Position numbers and translations under genes: made by a program
Shown here: positions 50,792 through 59,998 of the stretch, one piece after another
How positions within the stretch are numbered: position 1 is the first letter of the stretch
Layout of the letters: each line of letters starts with the position of its first letter
Notes under the pieces: model-generated
What the model saw: the letters and a program-made list of their open reading frames with translations, nothing else
What the model was told of the DNA's origin: nothing
Database searches by the model: none
NCBI RefSeq assembly: GCF_900141705.1
Contig: NZ_FQYM01000004.1
Span: 91,984-155,983, forward strand
Reading direction: 5' to 3'
DNA from: Fibrobacter sp. UWP2
GTDB taxonomy: Bacteria > Fibrobacterota > Fibrobacteria > Fibrobacterales > Fibrobacteraceae
DNA length: 64,000 bases

Positions 50792-52875
50792 TTCGGGGAA
50801 AAACGATGTTTAAAGTTATTTTGAAAAAATTTCTGCTCGGTTCTGTTGTATTGGCGCTTGTGGCGTCGTGCAGTGACGATGAATCGGATGGCTGGGGCGA
50901 TGAAATCGTTTCTGCCCCTGCGGCCATGCTGAATCTCGATAGCATCGAACTTACGGATTCGCTCTATTCCTGGTATCTCGAAAAGAGAGCCTGTTGTGGC
51001 GATTCTTCTAGCAGCTCCAGGGGGACATCTTCGACGTCTGCGGTAAGTTCCGCGAATGTTTCGAGCGACTCGGGTTCCTCTAGCAGCATTGGAATCTCCT
51101 GCAGCTCTGGAATTTCCAGCAGCTCTGGAATTTCCAGCAGCTCTGCCGCAAATTCTGCGGCGAAGGACCCCGACGATGAAGGCTCCAGTGAAGAAGCTTC
51201 CAAGGTCCGCCTCCTGCCTCCGGCGGGTTTTTATGACGAATTGACGATTCCTGTGCCTGCGCCTGAATATGGCGGTAAAATCCGCTGTACCTTCAATGGT
51301 TCCGAGCCGACCTCCGTTGCGGAGGAATTTGTGGAGCCCTATGTGGTGAATCGCAATACGGTAGTACGCTGTGCGGAATTCGTCGGTGATTCTGTTGCGC
51401 GCAAGTCAAGCCATACGTTTTTTATAAACGAGAAGGTCTCCATGCCGGTTGTGGCTATTAGCGTGGACCCGTACAAGATGTTTGATTCCAAGAACGGCTA
51501 CTACAGCCAGGGCGTTTCGTACTGCGCGGAACCATGCCGTGAGGCGAATTACTGGTGGGACCTGGAACTCCCCGTCCATGTGGAGTTCTTCGAAAACGGC
51601 AGTGCTTCGACAAAGAGGGACTGGCAGATTGATGCGGGTCTTTCCATTATTGGCCAGTGGAGCCGTTACAGGGCCAAGAAGTCTGTGGCCATCAAGATGA
51701 AGAGCGAATATCAGGACGGCCGTATCAAGTTCCCGTTGTTCAAGACCAGGCCCGAAGCCAACAAGTTCAAGGCTTTCAACTTGAGGAATAACGGTAACCG
51801 CTTTGTGAGTGACTACATTGAAGACCCGGTGCTCACGAGCCTTATGGAAGGGAGCGGGGTAGATTACCAGAGGAGTCGCCAAGTGGTTGTGTTTTACAAT
51901 GGCGCCTACTACGGGATTTTCGACATGCGCGAACGCCTGAACGAACATTTTGTCGAGACGAACTACGGTATCGATTCCAAGCAGGTGAACATGGTGAAGC
52001 ACATAGAGACTACCGTGACGGCAAGCGGCGGCTCGGCGGATTCTTACCTTGAAATGCTTGATTTTATCGACAAGAGTGATTTTGGGACGGATGCTGCTGC
52101 CTATGAGAAACTCCAGACCATGATGGATGTCGGTAACTATGCGGATTACATGGCTGCTGAAATTTACATCCACAACGGTGACTGGCCCGACAACAACGTG
52201 CGCGCCTGGAATACGGCGGATCAGCCTTTCAAGTTCATGATTTTTGACGTCGACCACGGTTTCGGCTGGGACTGGGCCGTGAGCGGGTTCAATTATACGA
52301 GCCACAACATGTTCAGCTGGATAAAGCAGGGTGGGACGAACATGTGTTTCACTTCACATTGCTTTGCCCAGATTTACATCAAGCTGATCGAGAATCCCGA
52401 TTTTAGGCGTCTCTTTATCAACCATTCCGCGGTCATGCTCGACTATTACCTCTCTTATGAAAGGGTTGTGGAGGCGACGGACCGCATGACGGCGACAATA
52501 CCGTATGCCGAGATGGATCGCGATATGAAGATGTACCCGAGGAACGAACATTCCTTCGACAAGACCGGAGCGACACTCAAGTCTTATGCGAGCACCAGGA
52601 CCGCTGCCGTCCGCAGGGAGTACCGCTTGGAATTCGGTTTGGGTGATGATATTTCGGTGACGATCGGCTCCACGGGCAACGGAAACGTCTTGCTCGACGG
52701 GATGAAACTCCCGAGTACGAACTATACCGGAACGTTCTTCGCCGGCAACGACATGCTGCTGACGGCGACGCCGACGGGCGGGAGTGTATTCGACGGTTGG
52801 TCGGACGGCAACATGGAAAACCCGCGCCTCGTGAGCCCTGTTGACGGCTCCAAGTTTATCGCGAAGTTCAAGTAG
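50788..52875 (+). CDS. CotH-domain lipoprotein
   Basis: Lipobox V-A-S-C, then Ser/Gly/Ile-rich repeats (SSGIS units, about 70-125). A short domain starting LPPAGFYDELTIPVP resembles chitobiase C-terminal/Fn3-like modules. The CotH domain (about 225-590) shows DAGLSIIGQWSR, FNLRNNGNRF, YGIFDMRERLNEHF, EIYIHNGDWPDNNVR and FMIFDVDHGF; these contain the kinase-like Asp residues. CotH proteins are atypical protein kinases. The C-terminus is a small domain with VFDGWSDGNMENPR. The ATG at 50788 overlaps the previous stop; the ATG at 50806 (GGGG upstream) is an alternative. Confidence 0.85.
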   Translation: MIRGKTMFKVILKKFLLGSVVLALVASCSDDESDGWGDEIVSAPAAMLNLDSIELTDSLYSWYLEKRACCGDSSSSSRGTSSTSAVSSANVSSDSGSSSSIGISCSSGISSSSGISSSSAANSAAKDPDDEGSSEEASKVRLLPPAGFYDELTIPVPAPEYGGKIRCTFNGSEPTSVAEEFVEPYVVNRNTVVRCAEFVGDSVARKSSHTFFINEKVSMPVVAISVDPYKMFDSKNGYYSQGVSYCAEPCREANYWWDLELPVHVEFFENGSASTKRDWQIDAGLSIIGQWSRYRAKKSVAIKMKSEYQDGRIKFPLFKTRPEANKFKAFNLRNNGNRFVSDYIEDPVLTSLMEGSGVDYQRSRQVVVFYNGAYYGIFDMRERLNEHFVETNYGIDSKQVNMVKHIETTVTASGGSADSYLEMLDFIDKSDFGTDAAAYEKLQTMMDVGNYADYMAAEIYIHNGDWPDNNVRAWNTADQPFKFMIFDVDHGFGWDWAVSGFNYTSHNMFSWIKQGGTNMCFTSHCFAQIYIKLIENPDFRRLFINHSAVMLDYYLSYERVVEATDRMTATIPYAEMDRDMKMYPRNEHSFDKTGATLKSYASTRTAAVRREYRLEFGLGDDISVTIGSTGNGNVLLDGMKLPSTNYTGTFFAGNDMLLTATPTGGSVFDGWSDGNMENPRLVSPVDGSKFIAKFK

Positions 52876-52916
52876 GTGAGGCCATAAGCTATTTTTGTAA
52901 AGTTGGTTAAACGATT

Positions 52917-55856
52917 ATGAAAAAGCTGGTCCTGAGTGTTTTTTTTGCCCTGCTCGCCATGACTGCTTGCAGCAGCAGTGACTCCGCCGAAGAAGAGGAG
53001 GACCTTGTAATCGTTGTTGAGTGCGATACTTCCGTGGTGGACACTCTTTTTACAGACACGCTTTTGACCGACTCTCTCCCGAACGACACCGCGATAGCGG
53101 ATACCTCTGTATTGGATTCTTCGTTGGTCGACTCCTTGGCAGTCGATTCCACTTTGTTGGATTCCGCGCAGGATCTTTCTCCAAAATCCATGGTCCTTGT
53201 CGCCGGGGCGCAATTGACCCTGGGCATGAACGATTCTTTGGTTCCGGCAAACGAACAGCCCTCCATGAGGGTAAAACTGGATTACGACTTCCTCATGGGA
53301 GTACACGAGGTGACCTGCGGCGAGTATGCGGAGCTGGTGGAACAGTCGGCATTAAAGAAGTTCGGCGATTGCGAGAATCCGAACCTCCCTCTGGTCAACG
53401 TGACATTTTACGACGCGGTGCTGTTCGCGAACGCCATGAGCGTTTCCCATAAAAGGGATACGGTCTACACCTATATCTCGGCGTCGTTCAGCGCCGACAA
53501 TCATTGCACGAACTTGGATGGGCTGGCGTTTCACCCCGAGGTGGAGGGCTACAGGCTCCCTACCGAGGCGGAGTGGGTCTTGGCGGCGTCTGGCGACTGG
53601 GATCCGGAGGCGAGCTGGAATGCGTCCAACTCCAATTACGTTGCGCACGAGGTCTGCACGTCGGGCGATGCCGGCGGCAGGGCGTCCCTCTCCGGCAAAA
53701 AAGATTCGGTGCTCTGCGACATGGCGGGAAACGTGATGGAATGGGTGAACGACTGGCTTGGCTACTTCCACGATACGACGGTCACCAACTATGTGGGCGC
53801 TCCCGACGGAGGCCAGCATGGCGAGCGGGTCGTCAAGGGAGGGAGCTTCCGTACAGATCCTTTGTCTATCAAGCGTTACCGCAAGGGGGATGTGTACAAG
53901 GTGACGTCGTCTGCCAAGGAGGAGTACGTGGGCTTTAGGCTTGCGTACGGGGCTATCCCCGGCGCTGTGTGGATGGCGTCGAACGGATCTGCGAACAAGA
54001 GCCAAATGACGATTCTTGCGAACTCCGCGAAGGTCAAGTCCATTACGGGTTCGTACCGTACAAAACTTGCCTTCCGCAATGACCTCACAGGGAATCTCGC
54101 GTTTGTGGATTACTCCGCCGTGGCGCTCTCTGTGGTGGAAATCCCCGACACCATGGAGGTCTACCATCCCGAGATTTCGCCGGACGGCAACCGTGTCGCG
54201 TTCTCGACCGGGCTGGAAGGCATTTCCGGGAAATCGTCGGTTTACGTGCGTGACCTGAACGCCGAGGGGAGCGGTCTCGTGAAGCTCGAGGTGGAGAACG
54301 CGAGCATCCCGCGGTGGCGTGTGACGCCCTCGGGCGATACGGTGATCGTTTATGTGACGAGTTCCGCCAACAACAGGGACGAGGCGGTTTTCAAGGGCGC
54401 GTCCACATGGCAGGTAAAGTTTGAAGGGGGGCGTTTTGGAGTGCCCCAAAGGCTTTTTGACGGCGCCTATCATGGTGGCGTGAACTTTAACGGCTCCTTG
54501 GGGGGCGTAGACCTTGCCGTGACGGGGGCTCGGCTTTTGCGTGCCCGTATCGCCGATTCCGCCGCGGTGCGCGACACCCTGTGGTATGCGGGGGAACAGG
54601 CGTGCAACGTTTCGCTTTCCCGCGATGCTTCGCACCGCACGCTTTTTTTGGATTTTGGCGGCAGGACGGGGCGCAAGTTCGCGGGCAAAAGTTACGGGTC
54701 GCACGAGATGCTTTTGGTGGCGGACCGCAATGGGACCCTGGTGCAGGCGGTTCCATCGCCTCGTGGGCGCAGCTTTGACCATACCGAATGGGTCGTGGGT
54801 GACTCGGCGAACCTTGTGGTGGCGACGCTCGCGAATATCGATGGCGTCCACGGTAGGGTGGTCTTGGTGGATCTCTCCGACAGCACCGTGATGCCGCTGG
54901 TGGACGGTGTAGAGCTGTGGCACCCGAGCTTGTGGGTCAAAGGCTCCAACAAGATGGTTTTGCAAAACGAGTGGAACCTGGACAGCGCGTGCGTGTATTA
55001 CGTTGACGTGAGCAATCCGCTGCTCTCGTTCAAAATGAACGCCTTTTGGAGCGAGTACGATTCGCTCGAGGTCGTGGCCGTGGGCTCCTCGCGCATGAGC
55101 ATGGCGTTTGCCCCCAGTGCTTTGTCGTACGGCCGTTCGTATAACATGGCGGCGATCCCCTCCGATATGGACGTTTCGCTTTACGTTTTGGAGAACTATG
55201 TGTTCAGGCACGCCAAGAGTCTCAAGGCTGTTATCGTAGGGATTGATCCCGATTTGTGGAATGATGCCGAGAATGTGAAGGTCGCCGAGAACCTGCTCGC
55301 GATTCCGGGCTACTTTTACGACAGGGACCACGACTTTTGGGAAGATAAGGATTTGCCTGAACTCAAGAAGATCAGCGAAAGGATCCTCAGCGAGCAGGAA
55401 GTTTTTGACGGGAACCATCTTAACAGGGGCTGGGTCAACATCCTCGACCAAAATTCCTGGACCACGGGCGGCTTTAACCAGGTCGACATCTTGGGCGATT
55501 CCACCTGGTGCGACAGTACCGATAGAATCGAGCGCGCCCTCGCCGAACTGGAGAAAATCTTGCAAATGGCGAAGGAGAGGAACGTGCTGGTTTTGGGCGT
55601 GGTGTTCCCGCAAAGCCCCTATTACGCCACGACGGGTTCGTTTGGCCGCCATGCGATTCGCCGTAGCTGCGCCGAACAGGCTTTGAGCAAGGTGGACTCG
55701 ATGCAACTGGCGTACGACAATTTTGTCTTTATGGACGAGAACAAGATGGGGGCGCACGATTATGCCGATTCCCTGGCCTACGATTATGACCATCTGAACG
55801 GTTTTGGGGCTTTGCGCTTGACTGCAAAGATCGATTCGGTGCTGCTGCATTATTAA
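52917..55856 (+). CDS. TIGR02171-type lipoprotein: SUMF1 + propeller + SGNH-like domains
   Basis: Lipobox M-T-A-C (Cys 18), then an Asp/Ser/Thr-Leu repeat stalk (about 38-85). Residues about 95-345 match a formylglycine-generating-enzyme (SUMF1) fold: GVHEVTCGEYA, YRLPTEAEWV, DMAGNVMEWVNDW, VVKGGSFRTD and YVGFRLAY. Residues about 360-720 have TolB/propeller-like blades (HPEISPDGNRVAFST). The C-terminal part begins VVAVGSSRMSMAF and ends DHLNGFGALRLT, i.e. the Ser and Asp-x-x-His blocks of SGNH hydrolases. Length and lipoprotein character match the Fibrobacter family TIGR02171, of unknown function. No clear ribosome site. Confidence 0.8.
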   Translation: MKKLVLSVFFALLAMTACSSSDSAEEEEDLVIVVECDTSVVDTLFTDTLLTDSLPNDTAIADTSVLDSSLVDSLAVDSTLLDSAQDLSPKSMVLVAGAQLTLGMNDSLVPANEQPSMRVKLDYDFLMGVHEVTCGEYAELVEQSALKKFGDCENPNLPLVNVTFYDAVLFANAMSVSHKRDTVYTYISASFSADNHCTNLDGLAFHPEVEGYRLPTEAEWVLAASGDWDPEASWNASNSNYVAHEVCTSGDAGGRASLSGKKDSVLCDMAGNVMEWVNDWLGYFHDTTVTNYVGAPDGGQHGERVVKGGSFRTDPLSIKRYRKGDVYKVTSSAKEEYVGFRLAYGAIPGAVWMASNGSANKSQMTILANSAKVKSITGSYRTKLAFRNDLTGNLAFVDYSAVALSVVEIPDTMEVYHPEISPDGNRVAFSTGLEGISGKSSVYVRDLNAEGSGLVKLEVENASIPRWRVTPSGDTVIVYVTSSANNRDEAVFKGASTWQVKFEGGRFGVPQRLFDGAYHGGVNFNGSLGGVDLAVTGARLLRARIADSAAVRDTLWYAGEQACNVSLSRDASHRTLFLDFGGRTGRKFAGKSYGSHEMLLVADRNGTLVQAVPSPRGRSFDHTEWVVGDSANLVVATLANIDGVHGRVVLVDLSDSTVMPLVDGVELWHPSLWVKGSNKMVLQNEWNLDSACVYYVDVSNPLLSFKMNAFWSEYDSLEVVAVGSSRMSMAFAPSALSYGRSYNMAAIPSDMDVSLYVLENYVFRHAKSLKAVIVGIDPDLWNDAENVKVAENLLAIPGYFYDRDHDFWEDKDLPELKKISERILSEQEVFDGNHLNRGWVNILDQNSWTTGGFNQVDILGDSTWCDSTDRIERALAELEKILQMAKERNVLVLGVVFPQSPYYATTGSFGRHAIRRSCAEQALSKVDSMQLAYDNFVFMDENKMGAHDYADSLAYDYDHLNGFGALRLTAKIDSVLLHY

Positions 55857-55859
55857 ATT

Positions 55860-56438
55860 ATGGCTATGAAGACTTTCCATTTTTTGCTTTTGACGCTCTG
55901 CCTCGCCATGCTCGCTTGGGCTGCTCCCAAGACAGGCTCCATGCGCGACAGCCGCGACGGTCGTAGCTACCGCACGGTCGTAATCGGCTCCATCACCTGG
56001 ACGGCAGAGAATATTTCGTATAAAATAAGCGGAAGCGAATGTTACGATGGCAAGGCCGAGAACTGCACCAAGTACGGCAGACTCTACACCTTCGAGGCGG
56101 CTACCAAGGCATGCCCCTCGGGTTGGCACCTGCCTGAGAACGATGAATGGAAGCGGTTTCGCACGTTTATCGAGGACAGCGACGGCAAGGAAGCCGCCTG
56201 GGTGAGCCTCAAGTCCCGCGACAAGTGGGACGGCAGCGACCGCTACGGCTTTGACGTGGTGCCCGCGGGCAGGGCGACCGACGAATTCTTGGACTTGGGC
56301 GTGTCGGCGCACTTTTGGAGCGCCACCAGCGAGGATGGCGACGCGTACGGCTGGCACTTGGCTCCGCCGGGCGACTTCACCATGGATTTTGACGTGTCGA
56401 GCAACATGTACTCGGTGCGCTGCGTCAAGGATTACTAG
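55860..56438 (+). CDS. Small secreted FISUMP-domain protein
   Basis: The signal peptide (FHFLLLTLCLAMLAWA) is cut before A-P-K; there is no lipobox, so the protein should be periplasmic or secreted rather than lipid-anchored. One FISUMP domain covers nearly all the rest: DSRDGRSYRTVVIG, WTAENISYK, C-x5-C, YGRLYTFEAATKACPSGWHLPEND and SVRCVKDY. Length 192. It starts three nt after the TIGR02171 stop, so the two are co-transcribed. The in-frame ATG at 55866 is an alternative start. Confidence 0.86.
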   Translation: MAMKTFHFLLLTLCLAMLAWAAPKTGSMRDSRDGRSYRTVVIGSITWTAENISYKISGSECYDGKAENCTKYGRLYTFEAATKACPSGWHLPENDEWKRFRTFIEDSDGKEAAWVSLKSRDKWDGSDRYGFDVVPAGRATDEFLDLGVSAHFWSATSEDGDAYGWHLAPPGDFTMDFDVSSNMYSVRCVKDY

Positions 56439-56451
56439 GGCGCCAATTCCG

Positions 56452-57168
56452 TTATTTGAAAAGTTTTTGGTTGATCTCGACTTCGATGCCGAGGTATTTT
56501 TCGCCGAACTCTTTGCGTAGGCTAGTCGTGAGGCCGTCGGAGTAGCCCGTGTAGGGGTAGTTGAAACGGACTCTTGGTTTTTGGGGGGTGCGGTCTTGGA
56601 ACGCCCTCAGTATTTGACTTCGCAGGTTTTGTACAAAGGTTCGTTCTGCAGGGCGTTTGGGGTCGTATAGCAGCCCGATTTCGGTATTGCGGGTTTCGCC
56701 GTTCAGTATCGGCGTAAAGCTGTGGATGGCGATGTGGATGACGCGGGTTTTTCCCGTTTTTGCTGCGGCGCTTTTGGGGTGCCGTAAAACTTGTGCCACA
56801 AATTCTTGTATGGGGTCCCGGTGGCCATGCCAAAGGGCGGCAATCCTCTCCTTGTCGGCGGTGGTGGCGTCGCGTGTGAATTCCGAAAAAAAATTCTTGT
56901 TGCCGAGGCTTCGGTTTAGGTCGGCGAGGAGGCGCGTGAATGTGCCTTCGCTGCAAAAGTCCGGATGGAGGTGGCTGACGAGGCGGCGGTAGACGCGCAA
57001 GGCGCCGATGTCATAACCGCGGTGGGTTTTGAGGGCGGCCTTGGCGGCGGCGCTTTTGAAGTATTTGCGGAAAGCCGCGGGCACAGCGTTGCTCGCATGC
57101 TCGCAGGTAACGACAATAAAGTCTTTGCCTTGGACTGCCGCGGCTTTGTAGGGACGTTGTTTATGCAT
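56452..57168 (-). CDS. N-formylglutamate amidohydrolase-family protein
   Basis: Family motifs visible are VTCEHASNAVP (21-30 region), THRGYDIGA (48-56) and IHIAIHSFTPIL, which carry the His/Glu zinc ligands. Members hydrolyse N-formylglutamate or related N-substituted amino acids. Length 238. Its start overlaps the end of the GCS2 gene by 8 bp, making it the last gene of a four-gene operon with a RimK-like ligase and a C39-like peptidase. Histidine-degradation genes, where this enzyme usually works, are absent, so a role in processing the ligase product is more likely (inference). Confidence 0.83.
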   Translation of the reverse strand: MHKQRPYKAAAVQGKDFIVVTCEHASNAVPAAFRKYFKSAAAKAALKTHRGYDIGALRVYRRLVSHLHPDFCSEGTFTRLLADLNRSLGNKNFFSEFTRDATTADKERIAALWHGHRDPIQEFVAQVLRHPKSAAAKTGKTRVIHIAIHSFTPILNGETRNTEIGLLYDPKRPAERTFVQNLRSQILRAFQDRTPQKPRVRFNYPYTGYSDGLTTSLRKEFGEKYLGIEVEINQKLFK

Positions 57169-58441
57169 CTTCTGGCGTGGCGTAGAGGCGGTTGTGGGCG
57201 AGGCAGTCGGCCAGCTTCTTGTATTCGTTCACAAAGGCTTCGTGGGTGGGCGTGTCGCCCAGCGTTTTGTGGAGGGCGCTTGCCAGCGTCCCGCGACGGA
57301 GCATCTTTTGCATTGTGGCGTGCGAGACCTCGGTGAGGTCGCCCTGCACCACCTCAAAGATGTGCTTCCAAATGTCGCCCGCGGTGACTCCGCTTTTTTT
57401 GCCTGCGTCGCCAGCCGGGTCCATGTCGAAAAGCGTCAAAAGTTCAACGTCGTCAATGACAGTGTCCTCCGCGCCCTTGGAGATGGCGGTCAGCATGTTC
57501 GAGAGCTTGTCGGTGTCAAAGTTCCGCAATTTTTTGCGGTAATCCTTGATGCCGTAGGCGTTGCAGAACCGCCCGCATGCAATCGCCTTGAGCGTTGCAA
57601 TTTCCAGTTCGGCGATGGCGATGTCGGCGTTGGGGCATTCCTGGATGTCCACAAGGCGGATCTCGATTGCTCCGCGGTCAAACCGGGCGATGGCGCCGCG
57701 GCTGTTCAAAAAGAAGTGGTTCAGCAGATGCTCGGTGTCGTAGGGTGCGATGTCTTTTTTGATGCGGTCAAAAATCACGCGGTTGTAGTCGTCGTAGGTG
57801 TAGACCGGCTCCGGGATGACCTTGCCCGCGATGCTTGGAATCTTGTCTTGGTTGTGGCGGTAGGTCTCGATGCGCGCGTCCAAAAAGCCGCTGAACTTGC
57901 CGTCCAAATACGGGCTGCTCGCCGCAATGGCTGGGATGAGCGGGAGCATTATGCGGATGGCGGCGTGCAGTTCGCCAAATTCGTCGTCGCCGTCAAAGGA
58001 GAGGTTCAAATGTGTGGACTGCAAATTTGCCCATCCGTGGCCGCGGCAATCGAAAATGCGGTCGTAGGTGTCGTAGATTTCCTTGCACTCGTAGGGCCAC
58101 AGCACTTTCTCTGCCGGGTCCATAAACGGGTGGGCCGCGCTTGGCAACAGCATGGCGTTGATCTTTTCGAGCTTCTTGTTCGCCCTGCGGATTTCGTGCT
58201 GAAAATGCTTGCCGAGCCCGTCGAATGTGGAACGCGGGTGGGCGCACTTGAATTCCAGCACGTGGCTCACCAGTTCGTTCGAGAGCCCAATGTCGCCGTA
58301 TTCCGTATCGGAGAGCTGGTTGCCGTCCTTGTCCTTTCCGAGGGGCACGTCGGCACGGGGGAGCACCTGCAGGGTGTCCCTGTCCACAATCATGTATTCC
58401 ATTTCGACGCCGAAGCGTTCCCAGATCTTGAAAGTTTCCAT
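57161..58441 (-). CDS. GCS2-family carboxylate-amine ligase
   Basis: The start WERFGVEMEYMIVD is the GCS2 (glutamate-cysteine ligase 2) signature with its metal-binding Glu residues. Further blocks are LSNELVSHVLEFKCAHP, NLQSTHLNLSF and the late AIARFDRGAIEIRLVDIQECP. The family joins an amino acid carboxylate to an amine using ATP. It is 426 residues. It lies between an RLAN/RimK ligase gene (46 nt upstream) and an amidohydrolase gene (8-bp overlap). A classical glutathione role is unlikely with this neighbourhood. Confidence 0.85.
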   Translation of the reverse strand: METFKIWERFGVEMEYMIVDRDTLQVLPRADVPLGKDKDGNQLSDTEYGDIGLSNELVSHVLEFKCAHPRSTFDGLGKHFQHEIRRANKKLEKINAMLLPSAAHPFMDPAEKVLWPYECKEIYDTYDRIFDCRGHGWANLQSTHLNLSFDGDDEFGELHAAIRIMLPLIPAIAASSPYLDGKFSGFLDARIETYRHNQDKIPSIAGKVIPEPVYTYDDYNRVIFDRIKKDIAPYDTEHLLNHFFLNSRGAIARFDRGAIEIRLVDIQECPNADIAIAELEIATLKAIACGRFCNAYGIKDYRKKLRNFDTDKLSNMLTAISKGAEDTVIDDVELLTLFDMDPAGDAGKKSGVTAGDIWKHIFEVVQGDLTEVSHATMQKMLRRGTLASALHKTLGDTPTHEAFVNEYKKLADCLAHNRLYATPEDA

Positions 58442-58486
58442 AATAAACCTATGAGGATTTCCTCAAAGCGAAGCGCCCCCATGCCG

Positions 58487-59989
58487 CTAAAATAGCATTT
58501 CCCTGTCGTGTTGCAGAATCTTTTGTTGCGCGGCGTTCAAACGGTCTTCGATACGGTGCCGCAACGAGCGCATCACCGCGAGGTAAACCTTCTTTTTGCC
58601 CACCTGGTCTTCAATGCCCGCGTCAATACTCGGGTTGTCATTGACCTCGATTACCATCGGCTTGCCGTTCACTTCCTTGAGGTCCACGCCGTAAAGCCCG
58701 TTGCCGATCATCGAAGCCACGCGGAGGGCTGTCTTCACAATCCCGTGGGGCACCATCTCGATGGGCAGGCAGTCGTACTTGCCGCAAAGTCCCTTTTCGT
58801 CTTTCGCGTCCCAGTTGTAAATCTGCCAGTGGTTCTTGGCCATAAAGTAACGGCAGGCGTAAAGCGGCTTGCCGTCCAAAATTCCGACACGCCAGTCAAA
58901 GTCCGTAGGCGTGAACTCCTGCGCAATCAGGAGGTCGCTCCCTTCAAACATCTCGTCCAGCACCTTCTCGAGTTCAGCCTTGTCGTTCACCTTTTTGACG
59001 CCCATCGAAAAGCTGGAATCCGGCGCCTTGATGACCATGGGGAAGCCGAGCTCCTTGGCGAGCGTGTGGCGGTTTTCGCTGTGGGCGATAATTGTCCTGG
59101 GGGCGGGAATGTGTCCCACCTCCATGAGCTCCTGCAAATACACCTTGTTGGAGCAGCGCAAAATGCTGTCGGGGTCGTCGATCACCGCGATGCCCTCGCT
59201 CTGGGCGCGGCGCGCGAACGCGTAGGTGTGGTGATTCACGTTTGTTGTCTCGCGGATAAAGATGGCGTCGAATTCGCCCACGCGGTGATAATCCTTTTTG
59301 GTGATGAGCTCCACGCGGAATCCCGTGTCTTGCGCCGCCTCGATAAAGTTGTGGATGGCCTCCTTGTTGCTGGGCGGCTCCTTTTCGTCTGGATTGATGA
59401 GGATGCCCAGGTCATAAAGGTATTCGTCGCTCTTTGTCGAGACAAAGCGGGTCTTCTCAAAGTATTCCTGCGCGAACAGGTCCACCATCTCCTTGTGCGT
59501 CTCGGGGATTTCGTCGACGCAAATAGGGCGGATGCTCTGGATGAACCACTTTTGCTTGAACACGAACTTGGCGCGCAGTAGCGGCGCCTGGAAAATGCGG
59601 TACAGTTCCTGCGAGAGTTCCAGATACTGCGGGCTCACGTTTTGCCCAAAGTAGATGGAGAGCACGAACTCCGTACCCGTCAAGTGCCTAAAGCTCTTTT
59701 GGATGAGCTCGTCGATTTCGTCGCTGATGATTTTTACCACCGCGGGCGACTTGAAATCGCGCATGCTTTTGACGTTCGGGATGACCTTGTGGCCGCGGGC
59801 CTCTGCCAAAAGCGACACATAGTAGCCCTTGCTCTGGTAGCTGTAATCGCGGCACAGGTTGAACACGCGGAGGTTTTTCTCCTTGGTGTAGGAGCGCTCT
59901 GTGAGGTAGTCCTTTGCCGAAACGATTTCGGCTTCGGGGATGTGGAACTTCCAATGCTTGGGGTTGTTGACAACGATTATTTTTTTCAT
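58487..59989 (-). CDS. RimK-like ATP-grasp ligase with RLAN N-terminal domain
   Basis: Residues 1 to about 190 match the RimK-like ATP-grasp N-terminal (RLAN) region, with NLCRDYSYQSKGYYVSLLAE and ARGHKVIPN. The ATP-grasp half has GFPMVIKAPDSSFSMGVKKV for nucleotide binding, LIAQEFTPTDFDWRVGILDG, and the Mg-binding VIEVNDNPSIDAG. RimK-type enzymes add amino acids to a peptide or protein carboxylate. Length 500. It starts 9 nt after the peptidase gene. The substrate is unknown. Confidence 0.87.
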   Translation of the reverse strand: MKKIIVVNNPKHWKFHIPEAEIVSAKDYLTERSYTKEKNLRVFNLCRDYSYQSKGYYVSLLAEARGHKVIPNVKSMRDFKSPAVVKIISDEIDELIQKSFRHLTGTEFVLSIYFGQNVSPQYLELSQELYRIFQAPLLRAKFVFKQKWFIQSIRPICVDEIPETHKEMVDLFAQEYFEKTRFVSTKSDEYLYDLGILINPDEKEPPSNKEAIHNFIEAAQDTGFRVELITKKDYHRVGEFDAIFIRETTNVNHHTYAFARRAQSEGIAVIDDPDSILRCSNKVYLQELMEVGHIPAPRTIIAHSENRHTLAKELGFPMVIKAPDSSFSMGVKKVNDKAELEKVLDEMFEGSDLLIAQEFTPTDFDWRVGILDGKPLYACRYFMAKNHWQIYNWDAKDEKGLCGKYDCLPIEMVPHGIVKTALRVASMIGNGLYGVDLKEVNGKPMVIEVNDNPSIDAGIEDQVGKKKVYLAVMRSLRHRIEDRLNAAQQKILQHDREMLF

Positions 59990-59998
59990 GACTTATGT

